Shown: in pieces, positions 1 through 5,913 of the stretch | Layout of the letters: each line of letters begins with the position of its first letter | Numbering within the stretch: the stretch's first letter is position 1 | Source: Gammaproteobacteria bacterium | GTDB taxonomy: Bacteria; Pseudomonadota; Gammaproteobacteria; UBA7966 | Reading direction: 5' to 3' | Length of the DNA: 5,913 nucleotides | Assembly (NCBI GenBank): GCA_003485715.1 | Contig: DNIF01000210.1 | Coordinates: 1 to 5,913 of the forward strand | The notes under the pieces: model-generated | Told to the model about the DNA's origin: nothing | Seen by the model: the letters and a program-made list of their open reading frames with translations, nothing else | Databases searched by the model: none | Made by a program: the position numbers and the translations under genes

Positions 1-1
1 C

Positions 2-1234
2 CTGCTCACGCACTGCCAGGATCTTTGCCTCGTTGCCGATGTTCTCGATGACATCCGCGATCCAGTTGGCGAGCTGTACACACTCGGCCTCGCCGAAACC
101 GCGGGTGGTGATGGCCGGAGAGCCGATGCGGATGCCGCTGGTCACGAAGGGCGATTGGGGATCGTTCGGCACGGCGTTCTTGTTCACCGTGATGAAGGCC
201 TCGCCTAGCGCCGCGTCGGCCGCCTTGCCGGTAACCCCCTTGTCGACCAGATCGACCAGGAAGAGGTGGTTGTCAGTGCCACCGGAGACGATCTTGAAGC
301 CGCGACCGATGAGGGTGTTGGCCATGGTTCGGGCATTGGCCACCGTCTGCTTCTGGTAGGCGGTGAACTCCGGTTGCATGGCCTCCTTGAAGGCCACGGC
401 CTTGGCGGCAATGACGTGCATCAGCGGGCCGCCCTGGATGCCCGGGAACACGGCGCCCTGCAGCTTCTTCTCGATCTCCTCGTTCTTCTTCGCGAGGATG
501 AGGCCGCTGCGCGGGCCGCGCAGGGTCTTGTGGGTCGTGGTGGTGGTGACATCGGCGATCTGCACTGGGCTTGGGTAGATGCCGGCGGCAACCAGACCGG
601 CCACGTGGGCCATATCGGCGAGCATGTAGGCGCCCACCTTGTCGGCGATGGCACGGAAGCGCGCCCAGTCGAGCACGCGCGAATAGGCCGAGAAACCGGT
701 GATGACGAGTTTCGGCTTGTGCTCCAGGGCGAGTTGCTCGGCGGCGTCGTAGTCGATCTCGCCGGTGTCGGTATTCAGCCCGTACTGCACGGCCTTGTAC
801 TGTTTGCCGGAGAAGTTCACGTGGGCACCGTGGGTGAGGTGACCGCCGTGGGCGAGACTCATGCCCATGATGGTATCGCCCGGTTGCAGCAGCGCGAGGA
901 AGACGGCGCCGTTGGCCTGCGAGCCGGAGTGCGGCTGGACGTTGGCGTAGTCGGCACCGAACAAGGCCTTCGCCCGATCGATGGCGAGCTGCTCGGCGAC
1001 GTCCACGAATTCGCAGCCGCCGTAGTAGCGCTTGCCCGGATAGCCCTCGGCGTACTTGTTGGTGAGCACACTACCCTGCGCCTCGAGGACGCGGGGGCTC
1101 GTGTAGTTCTCCGAGGCAATCAGCTCGATATGTTCTTCCTGGCGCTGGCGCTCGCTGGTGATGGCCTGGGCAAGCTCCGGATCGAAGCCTGCGATAGTCA
1201 TACCGGACTGGAAGCCCTGGGTGGAGTCGGTCAT
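2..1234 (-). CDS. glyA: Serine hydroxymethyltransferase, C-terminus cut by window edge
   Basis: This cytosolic PLP enzyme interconverts serine plus tetrahydrofolate with glycine plus 5,10-methylene-tetrahydrofolate, the main source of one-carbon units for purines, thymidylate and methionine. The window holds 411 codons. The family is usually about 417-420 residues, so only a handful are missing beyond base 1. Visible landmarks are the N-terminal block EEHIELIASENYTSPRV (residues 33-49), YAEGYPGKRYYGG (61-73), HSGSQAN (102-108), the ADMAH segment with Asp207 and His210, and TTTTHKTLRGP with the PLP Schiff-base Lys236 (E. coli Lys229). SGGTDNHLFLVDL (317-329) and the ITVNKN region also match the family. 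Ser243 stands where E. coli has Gly in GPRGG, which looks like a tolerated substitution. The start at 1234 is favoured over the internal Met12 because a GAGGAG motif lies 11 bases upstream. The gene is divergent from cyaA, across a 540-bp spacer. Family assignment is essentially certain from sequence similarity. Confidence 0.98.
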   Translation of the reverse strand, partial: MTDSTQGFQSGMTIAGFDPELAQAITSERQRQEEHIELIASENYTSPRVLEAQGSVLTNKYAEGYPGKRYYGGCEFVDVAEQLAIDRAKALFGADYANVQPHSGSQANGAVFLALLQPGDTIMGMSLAHGGHLTHGAHVNFSGKQYKAVQYGLNTDTGEIDYDAAEQLALEHKPKLVITGFSAYSRVLDWARFRAIADKVGAYMLADMAHVAGLVAAGIYPSPVQIADVTTTTTHKTLRGPRSGLILAKKNEEIEKKLQGAVFPGIQGGPLMHVIAAKAVAFKEAMQPEFTAYQKQTVANARTMANTLIGRGFKIVSGGTDNHLFLVDLVDKGVTGKAADAALGEAFITVNKNAVPNDPQSPFVTSGIRIGSPAITTRGFGEAECVQLANWIADVIENIGNEAKILAVREQ

Positions 1235-1245
1235 GGCGCGTGTAT

Positions 1246-1251
1246 CTCCTC
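1246..1251 (-). promoter_or_regulatory. Ribosome binding site of glyA
   Basis: On the minus strand the sequence reads GAGGAG, followed by 11 bases and then ATG at 1234. The spacing is slightly long but within the workable range. It supports the 1234 start over the second methionine, whose codon occupies 1199-1201 and which has no comparable purine-rich motif in front. No convincing -35/-10 pair was seen immediately upstream of it. Confidence 0.65.
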
Positions 1252-1379
1252 GAGGATTTGCGGATGGATGCAAAAAGCGTGAATCGATGACGCAGGCCCC
1301 AAACCCGATACGCGCAGTCATCGGACGCGGGGGAGTTTCGCTACCGCTGCCCGATCGCGGGTGGCGGTGCCGGGGCAAT

Positions 1380-1442
1380 CGGCAGACGCCCGCAAAAGGG
1401 GCACACCGATTCCGCCCGGATGACCCCGGTCGGGGTCTGCCG
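1380..1442. repeat. Inverted repeat pair 1 (63-bp span)
   Basis: The left arm CGGCAGACGCC (1380-1390) pairs with the right arm GGGGTCTGCCG (1432-1442), matching at 10 of 11 positions with the outer eight perfect. The interior contains one GCAAAAG repeat copy at 1392. A perfect local hairpin, GACCCC-GGTC-GGGGTC at 1422-1437, would compete with the long pairing. The eight-base word CGGCAGAC recurs in direct orientation at 1551-1558 and 1720-1727. Arms this short can arise by chance in GC-rich DNA, so function is unproven. Confidence 0.45.
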
Positions 1443-1493
1443 GCATGCACCAGAGGGTAAGGGGCCGACCGACGGCAAATGCAGTTGCAGCGA

Positions 1494-1562
1494 CGGAGTC
1501 TGCGGCCTGCGGGCCGCCGCACCGGTGGGGTGAACGGCCGACCACGCAACCGGCAGACTCCG
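1494..1562. repeat. Inverted repeat pair 2 (69-bp span)
   Basis: CGGAGTCTGC at 1494-1503 is the exact reverse complement of GCAGACTCCG at 1553-1562, a perfect 10-bp inverted repeat. Overlapping its left arm is a compact hairpin, GCGGCC-TGCG-GGCCGC at 1502-1517. The right arm overlaps the recurring word CGGCAGAC. The span is close to those of the two other inverted pairs in this spacer. Confidence 0.45.
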
Positions 1563-1625
1563 GTCAGGACAATATGCACAAAAGTAGCAAAAGGGGGCAC
1601 CCCTGCGAAAGGCGCCAAGCGGCAC

Positions 1626-1687
1626 CTCCGGGCGGCACTGCCGCGGGCAGGCAGCTGGCGCGGCCCGACTCCCCGTACCGCCGGGAG
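1626..1687. repeat. Inverted repeat pair 3 (62-bp span)
   Basis: CTCCGGGCGG at 1626-1635 pairs with CCGCCGGGAG at 1678-1687 at 9 of 10 positions. Between the arms are two overlapping small palindromes, at 1632-1644 and 1638-1650. The span is close to the 63 and 69 bp of the other two pairs. A copy of the GCAAAAG repeat starts six bases beyond the right arm. Confidence 0.35.
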
Positions 1688-1774
1688 CAACCGCAAAAGA
1701 AGGCATCCCGGACTTGGCCCGGCAGACCTGCCCCCGACTTAAGGCACGCGTGTTCAAGCCGATAGCAGTCGCTG

Positions 1775-4558
1775 ATGCATGCCCAGATTCCGAGTGCCAT
1801 GCCGGCACCCCAGACCGATCTACGCCCCGCCGAACGCTTCCTGCTCATCAACCGGGAGCGTCTGCGGCGGGCTCGTGAGCTCCTGGAACGGCGCCAGCGC
1901 GACGTGCTGGACGTCCTGCCTTACCTTTTCCATACCAATCACCCGCACTTGCCTGGCCATGCCGAGGGGCCCGTGCCGCTCGGCATCATGGGCTACACGC
2001 CAGACGGCACCGCACTGACGGCCGCGAATCGCCTGACGCGCCACCACCGCTTCGTGCGTCGCGCCCTGCAGAGCTACGACATCGTCGGGCTTTACCTGAT
2101 GGGATCCATTGGCAGCATCGCGCAGACACCTGCGTCTGATTTCGATGTCTGGGTCTGCCACCCCAAGGGGCTTTCGCCGGAACGACGCCGCCTGCTCGCT
2201 GCCAAGGCAACCGCCATCGAGCGCTGGGCCGCCGACCTCGGCGTGGAACTGCATTGCTTCGTCTTCTGCCCCCAGGAATTCGCCGACGGGAGCGGCAGCG
2301 ACCTCTCCCGGGAGAGCTCGGGCAGCTCCCAGCATTACCTGTTGTTGGACGAATTCTATCGTTCGGGCCTGCTTCTCGCCGGGCAGTTGCCGTACTGGGC
2401 CTGCTGCGGCGCCGATGGCGTGTTCCACAGCACTCCCCCCATGCAGAACGCGGACCTCGCCGATTTCGGCAACCTCGCCGACATACCCGGCCGGGAATTC
2501 TTCGGTGCCGCCATCTGGCAGATCTACAAATCGCTCGGCGCGCCCTACAAATCGGTGCTCAAGCTGCTGTTGATGGAGGCCTACGCGGCGGAATTCCCCG
2601 ACTGCGACCTGCTCTGTCATCAATTCAAGCGCGCAGTACTCGGCGGGCAGACCGATCTCGATGATCTGGATCCCTACCTGCGCATGTACCGCAAGGTAGA
2701 GGCGTACCTGCAGGCGCGCGGCGATCGTGGCCGGATAGAACTCGCACGCCGCTGCTTCTACCTCAAGGTCGGCGTTGCCCTGAGCCGCCCCCCCGAAGGC
2801 CGCCGCGACGACTGGCGACGCAGTGCCATGCAAAGGCTCGTGCAGGAGTGGGGCTGGGATTCAGGACAGGTGTTGCTGCTCGACAACCAGACCAACTGGC
2901 GCTTCCACAACGTGCAGGACGAGGCGCGCGCCCTCATCTCGGCGATCACCACCAGCTACCGGGCGATCTCCGGTTTCGCCCGCGAGCGAGGCGAGGCACT
3001 CAGCATCACGCAGACCGATCTCACGGCGCTGGGGCGCAAGCTCCACGCCGCCTTCGAGCGCCGACCGGGCAAGCTCGAGGTGCTGAACCGTGGCATCACG
3101 CGCAGCATCGTGGAGGAGCGGCTTTCGTTCCATCAGCAGTTTCAGGCCGACGGCGAGGAGCGCTGGCTCAGCTTCCTCGAGCGCGTGCTACCGGATGACC
3201 TCGGCAGCGTCAGCCCGGTGCGCCGCAGCCCCGGCCTGGTCGACGCCCTGGTGTGGTGTCATGTGAATGGTCTGGTGGCCCGGCACAGCGTGCTTACGGT
3301 GCTGTCTGCCGCCAATCTGGCCACCCCGCGCGAGGCACGCCAGATTCTGGAGGTGGCCGAAGAGATCTTCCCAGCCGGCCAGTTGCACGAATCGGATGCC
3401 GCGGAGCTTGCAGCGCCGCAGACGCTGCGTGCCGCTGCCCTGTTCGTCAACGTGGGCTTCGACCCGCTCGCTGGCCAGTTGCGCGAGGGGCAGTGTCTGG
3501 CCAGTGATCGGAACAACGCGTTCTCGTTTGGCGGCCTGCATATCAATCTGGCCCGCATCTTCGACCTCGTGCTGTCCACCTCCTGGGGCGAGGCCTATGT
3601 CCATCGTTACGGCGGGCCGAACGCCCTGCTCGACTGCCTGACCGAGCTGGTGCGCTGGATGACACGCACGCGTCCGACTGCCGTGCCGACCGTGCATGTG
3701 GTCGGCGGCAGCTACGCGTCCACCATTCAGCGGCGCGTGCAGGCGGTGGTGTTCGAGCTCTTCCGCTGCTTCGCCGAAGCACCGGAACAGCGCCGATTCG
3801 TCGTGGAGGTGGCTGGCAGTTTCTACGTGCTGCATTGCGAGGATGGCGAGGTCCGGGGGGAGATCGCCGAAGACCGGTTGGCGCTGCTGCGTCTGCTCGC
3901 ACGTCCCCTGCATGAATTTCGCCGCACGATCTTCGATCCGCAGACTATCCCCGGTGACCCGCTCTCTCTGCTCATGCAGGCAAACCGGCCTGATGTGATC
4001 CAGATGATCGTGGGTGGTCAGGGCGACGAGTGCGACGTCTACGTGGTCGACGAGTTGGGCGGGCTGTTCCACCAGCAATTGCGTTCGGACAACCGCGATG
4101 CGCTGATCGAGCACATGCAGCGCTTCTTCCGCACCGTGACTCGCCGTCGGGCGCTTGCAGACGGGCAGGCGCCCGTGCCCGTGGAATGCTATGCCCTGCG
4201 CCCGCCCGCACCGCCGGATGGCCGCCGACTGACTCGCCTGGAGCAACTGCACTTCAATTCCGACAAGCCCTACCTCGAACTGAAGGTGCTGCTGCACCAG
4301 CCATCGGCGCACAGCCGCCGCGAGTACACCATCGTGTGTGGCGAGCGAGAGTTCTCCAGCCTCGAACATGGCAACCGGCTGTTCTTCGAAGTCGCTGCCC
4401 GGGTACGCGAGCTTAGGCGATCCCAGGCCCGCTATCCGCTCTACATCACCGATGTCGAACTGCGTGGCGGCGGCAAAGGGAATCAGGATCTCCTGTCGAT
4501 CGGCCAGTTGCTGCAGTACAAGCGCACCATCGAGGAGCATCTGAATCGCATGCTCTGA
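1775..4558 (+). CDS. cyaA: Class I adenylate cyclase
   Basis: Cytosolic enzyme converting ATP to 3',5'-cAMP, the ligand of CRP/Vfr-type regulators. At 927 residues it matches the longer pseudomonad-like class I cyclases rather than the 848-residue E. coli form. The N-terminal catalytic domain (about residues 20-400) starts with RFLLINRERL and LFHTNHPHLPG. It then carries the nucleotidyltransferase-like core: MGS ending at Ser111, and SDFDVW at 121-126. Ser111, Ser121, Asp122, Asp124 and Trp126 align with the E. coli essential residues Ser103, Ser113, Asp114, Asp116 and Trp118. SSQHYLLLDEFYRS (184-197) and PYKSVLKLLLMEAYA (257-271) are further family blocks. The C-terminal half is the poorly understood regulatory portion. 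An in-frame TAG at 1763 limits upstream starts. ATG at 1775 and ATG at 1799 (Met9) are both possible, and neither has a good Shine-Dalgarno. No membrane segment is evident. Confidence 0.97.
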   Translation: MHAQIPSAMPAPQTDLRPAERFLLINRERLRRARELLERRQRDVLDVLPYLFHTNHPHLPGHAEGPVPLGIMGYTPDGTALTAANRLTRHHRFVRRALQSYDIVGLYLMGSIGSIAQTPASDFDVWVCHPKGLSPERRRLLAAKATAIERWAADLGVELHCFVFCPQEFADGSGSDLSRESSGSSQHYLLLDEFYRSGLLLAGQLPYWACCGADGVFHSTPPMQNADLADFGNLADIPGREFFGAAIWQIYKSLGAPYKSVLKLLLMEAYAAEFPDCDLLCHQFKRAVLGGQTDLDDLDPYLRMYRKVEAYLQARGDRGRIELARRCFYLKVGVALSRPPEGRRDDWRRSAMQRLVQEWGWDSGQVLLLDNQTNWRFHNVQDEARALISAITTSYRAISGFARERGEALSITQTDLTALGRKLHAAFERRPGKLEVLNRGITRSIVEERLSFHQQFQADGEERWLSFLERVLPDDLGSVSPVRRSPGLVDALVWCHVNGLVARHSVLTVLSAANLATPREARQILEVAEEIFPAGQLHESDAAELAAPQTLRAAALFVNVGFDPLAGQLREGQCLASDRNNAFSFGGLHINLARIFDLVLSTSWGEAYVHRYGGPNALLDCLTELVRWMTRTRPTAVPTVHVVGGSYASTIQRRVQAVVFELFRCFAEAPEQRRFVVEVAGSFYVLHCEDGEVRGEIAEDRLALLRLLARPLHEFRRTIFDPQTIPGDPLSLLMQANRPDVIQMIVGGQGDECDVYVVDELGGLFHQQLRSDNRDALIEHMQRFFRTVTRRRALADGQAPVPVECYALRPPAPPDGRRLTRLEQLHFNSDKPYLELKVLLHQPSAHSRREYTIVCGEREFSSLEHGNRLFFEVAARVRELRRSQARYPLYITDVELRGGGKGNQDLLSIGQLLQYKRTIEEHLNRML

Positions 4559-4696
4559 GTCCGTGGCAGCAGGGCCGTCGGGGTCAGTCAATCGGAAGCG
4601 GGCGACCCGCCATCAGCGGCGAGACCGTCGTCGAGGAGATCCCTGGCCTCGCAGGACGCATGCCGCATCGGAACGCTTCGTGGCAGAATCCACGGC
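4559..4696 (+). other. Short spacer between cyaA and DUF815 gene
   Basis: This 138-bp gap shows no gene and no intrinsic terminator. The best hairpin is GCGGG-CGA-CCCGC at 4598-4610, with no following T run. A strong purine motif, GAGGAGAT at 4633-4640, has no start codon at a useful distance after it, so it does not appear to serve a gene. The end of the gap carries the possible promoter listed separately. Read-through from cyaA is therefore possible. Confidence 0.5.
4681..4689 (+). promoter_or_regulatory. Candidate extended -10 promoter, possibly giving a leaderless transcript
   Basis: TGGCAGAAT fits an extended -10 element (TGn followed by CAGAAT, four of six matches to TATAAT). It ends seven bases before the ATG at 4697, so a start site at the usual distance would fall on or next to the A of the start codon. 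No -35 element is visible at 16-18 bases, and there is no Shine-Dalgarno before this ATG, which suits a leaderless message. The element is short and could be coincidental. Confidence 0.35.
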
Positions 4697-5575
4697 ATGC
4701 TACCGCCTTCCCTCGTCGATCGTCTGGAGCGTGTGCTCGGCCGGATCGAGTCCCTGTTGCCCGAACCCGAACCGCAGATCGACTGGGCAGAGACAGCGGC
4801 TGCCCGCTGGCAGGCCAACGCGCGCGGCGGACATCTGGCCGCCGTGGCGGTGCACAGCCCGCCCGCCATCGACGATCTGCTGGGTGTGGACCGGCCGAAG
4901 GCCGCGCTGCTCGCCAATACCCGGCAGTTCGCTGCCGGGCTGCCGGCCAACCACGCCCTGCTGTGGGGGCCGCGCGGCACCGGCAAATCCACCCTCGTGC
5001 GGGCGGTGGTGGCCGCCGTCGGTGCGGGCCTTCGCATCGTCGAAGTGCCGCGTGATGCGCTTTTCGCCTTGCCGGCAATCCTCGATCGGCTTGCTCGCGA
5101 GGAGCGCCGCTTCGTGCTCTATTGCGACGACCTCGCCTTCGAGCTGGGTGACCCCGGCTACAAGGCGCTGAAGTCCACACTGGACGGCTCCGTCTCCGGC
5201 CTGCCGGGCAACACCATCCTCTACGCCACCTCGAACCGGCGCCATCTGCTCCCCGAGCCGGCCAGCGACAATCAGGGCGTGCAGGTCACGGCCACCGAGA
5301 TCCACTTCGCCGAAGGGGTCGAGGAGCGGCTTTCCCTGTCCGAGCGCTTCGGACTCTGGCTGGCCTTCCATCCCTTCGATCAATCCGCCTATCTCGAGAT
5401 CGTGCGGCATTGGCTCGCGCGGGAGGGCGAGCCGGCGGACGATGGGGTCTGGCGCGTGGAGGCCTTGCGTTTCGCCCTGGAACACGGATCCCGCAGCGGT
5501 CGTACGGCACGGCAGTTCGCCTGGCACTGGGCCGGTCGCCGCAGTCTGGCCAGGGCCACCGGCAAGTCCTCATGA
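4697..5575 (+). CDS. DUF815-family AAA+ ATPase of unknown function
   Basis: This 292-residue soluble protein belongs to the DUF815 (PF05673 / COG2607) group of AAA+ ATPases, whose biological role is not established. Visible parts are a helical N-terminal region (1-60), Walker A GPRGTGKST (91-99), and Walker B RFVLYCDDLAFE (138-149) with Asp144-Asp145. Next come a sensor-1 motif ATSNRRHLLPE around Asn180, the family block SLSERFGLWLAFHPFD (213-228) with a possible arginine finger at Arg217, and the sensor-2-like SGRTARQF (267-274). Length is typical for the shorter members and all ATPase motifs look intact. The start is the first ATG in this frame after the cyaA stop; it has no clear ribosome binding site. 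The stop overlaps the next gene's ATG by four bases, so the two are probably translated together. Family membership is confident; the substrate is unknown. Confidence 0.9.
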   Translation: MLPPSLVDRLERVLGRIESLLPEPEPQIDWAETAAARWQANARGGHLAAVAVHSPPAIDDLLGVDRPKAALLANTRQFAAGLPANHALLWGPRGTGKSTLVRAVVAAVGAGLRIVEVPRDALFALPAILDRLAREERRFVLYCDDLAFELGDPGYKALKSTLDGSVSGLPGNTILYATSNRRHLLPEPASDNQGVQVTATEIHFAEGVEERLSLSERFGLWLAFHPFDQSAYLEIVRHWLAREGEPADDGVWRVEALRFALEHGSRSGRTARQFAWHWAGRRSLARATGKSS

Positions 5576-5913
5576 AGTCCACGACCGCAATCGACCCCGG
5601 CGCAATCCTCGCCACCTGCGAACGGCTTTTCAGCCCCACCGAGGTGGCATCGGCCGTTGATGTCTGGGCCGACGCCATCGCCCGCGCCGTGGCCCCCGAC
5701 CGTCCGTTGCTGGTCGCCTGCATGGTCGGTGGCGCACAACCGCTCGGCATGCTGCTCGAGCGCCTGCACTTCCCGCTCGAAGTGGACTACGTCCATGCCA
5801 CGCGGTATCGCGGCGGGACGCGCGGGCATGAGGTGGAATGGTTGCACCTGCCGCGCAGCGACCTCAGCGGACGCACGGTGCTCGTGGTGGATGATCTGCT
5901 GGATGCCGGGAAT
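5572..5913 (+). CDS. hpt: Hypoxanthine-guanine phosphoribosyltransferase, 3' end beyond window
   Basis: This purine-salvage enzyme transfers the ribose phosphate of PRPP to hypoxanthine or guanine, forming IMP or GMP in the cytosol. The window contains the first 114 codons, roughly 60% of a protein normally about 180 residues long. The PRPP-binding signature RTVLVVDDLLDAGN (101-114) carries an Asp-Asp pair where many homologues have Glu-Asp, and it runs into the edge. CMVGGAQPLGMLLERL (50-65) is the pyrophosphate-loop region, and FPLEVDYVHATRYRGGT (67-83) is typical of the pseudomonad-type HGPRT subgroup. Its ATG sits within ATGA at 5572-5575, overlapping the stop of the DUF815 gene, which suggests translational coupling. 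Base specificity (hypoxanthine, guanine, possibly xanthine) cannot be decided, because the base-contacting C-terminal part is outside the window. Confidence 0.9.
   Translation, partial: MKSTTAIDPGAILATCERLFSPTEVASAVDVWADAIARAVAPDRPLLVACMVGGAQPLGMLLERLHFPLEVDYVHATRYRGGTRGHEVEWLHLPRSDLSGRTVLVVDDLLDAGN

Larger units (their letters stand above)
1392..1709 (+). repeat. Three dispersed GCAAAAG-type direct repeats
   Basis: Three related copies lie in the same orientation. Copy A at 1392-1407 is GCAAAAGGGGCACACC, copy B at 1587-1603 is GCAAAAGGGGGCACCCC, and copy C at 1693-1709 is GCAAAAGAAGGCATCCC. B and C agree at 14 of 17 positions; A differs from B by one missing G and one substitution. Copy B is preceded by TGCACAAAAGTA, so it reads as a longer unit resembling half of the palindromic AAAGTAGC-type repeats that I recall from many gammaproteobacterial genomes. 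That link is from memory. B also forms a 5-bp hairpin (1592-1604) followed on the minus strand by a short T run, too weak to call a terminator. Confidence 0.5.
1235..1774. other. Divergent glyA-cyaA intergenic region, palindrome-rich, no supported gene
   Basis: This 540-bp spacer must carry the promoters of both divergent genes, but no clear sigma-70 pair could be placed. Open frames cross it on both strands, including a 155-codon minus-strand frame running into the cyaA start. They have repetitive, low-plausibility composition, no start signals, and match no family I recognise. The region is rich in short hairpins: 1422-1437 (6-bp stem, 4-base loop), 1502-1517 (6-bp stem, loop TGCG), 1592-1604 (5-bp stem), 1632-1644 (6-bp arms around one C) and 1638-1650 (5-bp stem). 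It also carries larger inverted pairs and a dispersed repeat, listed separately. The only notably AT-rich patch lies at about 1570-1592 and is the likeliest place for a promoter, though no -35/-10 pair fits well. It resembles an accumulation of decayed REP-like elements; that reading is inference. Confidence 0.6.

Noticed and set aside
266..1282. A 338-codon plus-strand open frame opposite glyA
   Set aside because: It is the antisense shadow of a highly conserved enzyme gene, with Gly/Val/His-rich low-information composition and no family match.
1565..1580. CRP-like site (CAGGA-N6-GCACA) upstream of cyaA that could suggest cAMP autoregulation
   Set aside because: Only about six of the ten TGTGA/TCACA core positions match and the left half is poor. 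This is not enough to call a site.
1586..1604. Minus-strand hairpin AGGGG-TGC-CCCCT with a short T run, as an intrinsic terminator
   Set aside because: The stem is only five base pairs, the T run is about four including the stem base, and no upstream minus-strand gene needs terminating there.
1714..1742. TTGGCC, 17 bases, ACTTAA as a promoter for cyaA
   Set aside because: The -35 half is fair and the spacing ideal, but the -10 half matches TATAAT poorly, so it was not listed as a promoter.
1341..1808. A 155-codon minus-strand frame in the spacer with Cys pairs suggesting a zinc-binding protein
   Set aside because: The Cys-rich segments coincide with the GCAAAAG repeat copies read backwards, so the apparent motifs come from the repeat. 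It overlaps the cyaA start and shows no good start signal.
3188..4591. A 467-codon minus-strand open frame opposite the second half of cyaA
   Set aside because: It is antisense to a well-supported cyclase gene, has a translation full of His, Gln and Ala with no recognisable domain, and such long antisense frames are common in GC-rich genes because stop codons are rare there.
4584..5180. Minus-strand 198-codon frame and a plus-strand 202-codon frame (4563-5171) around the DUF815 gene start
   Set aside because: Both are Arg/Pro/Ala-rich shadows of the DUF815 frame, which itself carries intact Walker A, Walker B and sensor motifs.

Overview
This is a GC-rich chromosomal window from a gammaproteobacterium. 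The strongest clue is the complete class I adenylate cyclase, a family largely confined to Gammaproteobacteria. Its sequence resembles the longer pseudomonad-type CyaA (about 930 aa) more than the 848-aa E. coli enzyme. High GC and the close match of the other genes to gammaproteobacterial housekeeping families point to a high-GC lineage (pseudomonad- or Chromatiales-like). The species cannot be named from the sequence alone.

Layout: on the minus strand, bases 2-1234 encode nearly all of glyA (serine hydroxymethyltransferase), with the last few residues cut off by the left edge. A 540-bp divergent intergenic region follows (1235-1774). It has no convincing gene but is dense in palindromes, three inverted-repeat pairs spanning 62-69 bp, and three dispersed copies of a GCAAAAG-type repeat. 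On the plus strand come cyaA (1775-4558), a 138-bp gap with a possible extended -10 promoter placed right at the next start codon, a DUF815-family AAA+ ATPase gene (4697-5575), and the first 114 codons of a hypoxanthine-guanine phosphoribosyltransferase gene (5572 to the right edge). The last two genes overlap by the four bases ATGA.

How the genes fit together: glyA feeds one-carbon units and glycine, which are needed for purine synthesis. hpt salvages purine bases with PRPP. cyaA turns ATP into the signal cAMP. The DUF815 ATPase has no established function, but its overlap with hpt suggests the two are co-translated. The overall theme is nucleotide metabolism and signalling. That theme is an inference from neighbourhood, and no defence system, mobile element, CRISPR array or RNA gene was found. 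The least explained parts are the repeat-rich spacer between glyA and cyaA and the DUF815-hpt pairing.
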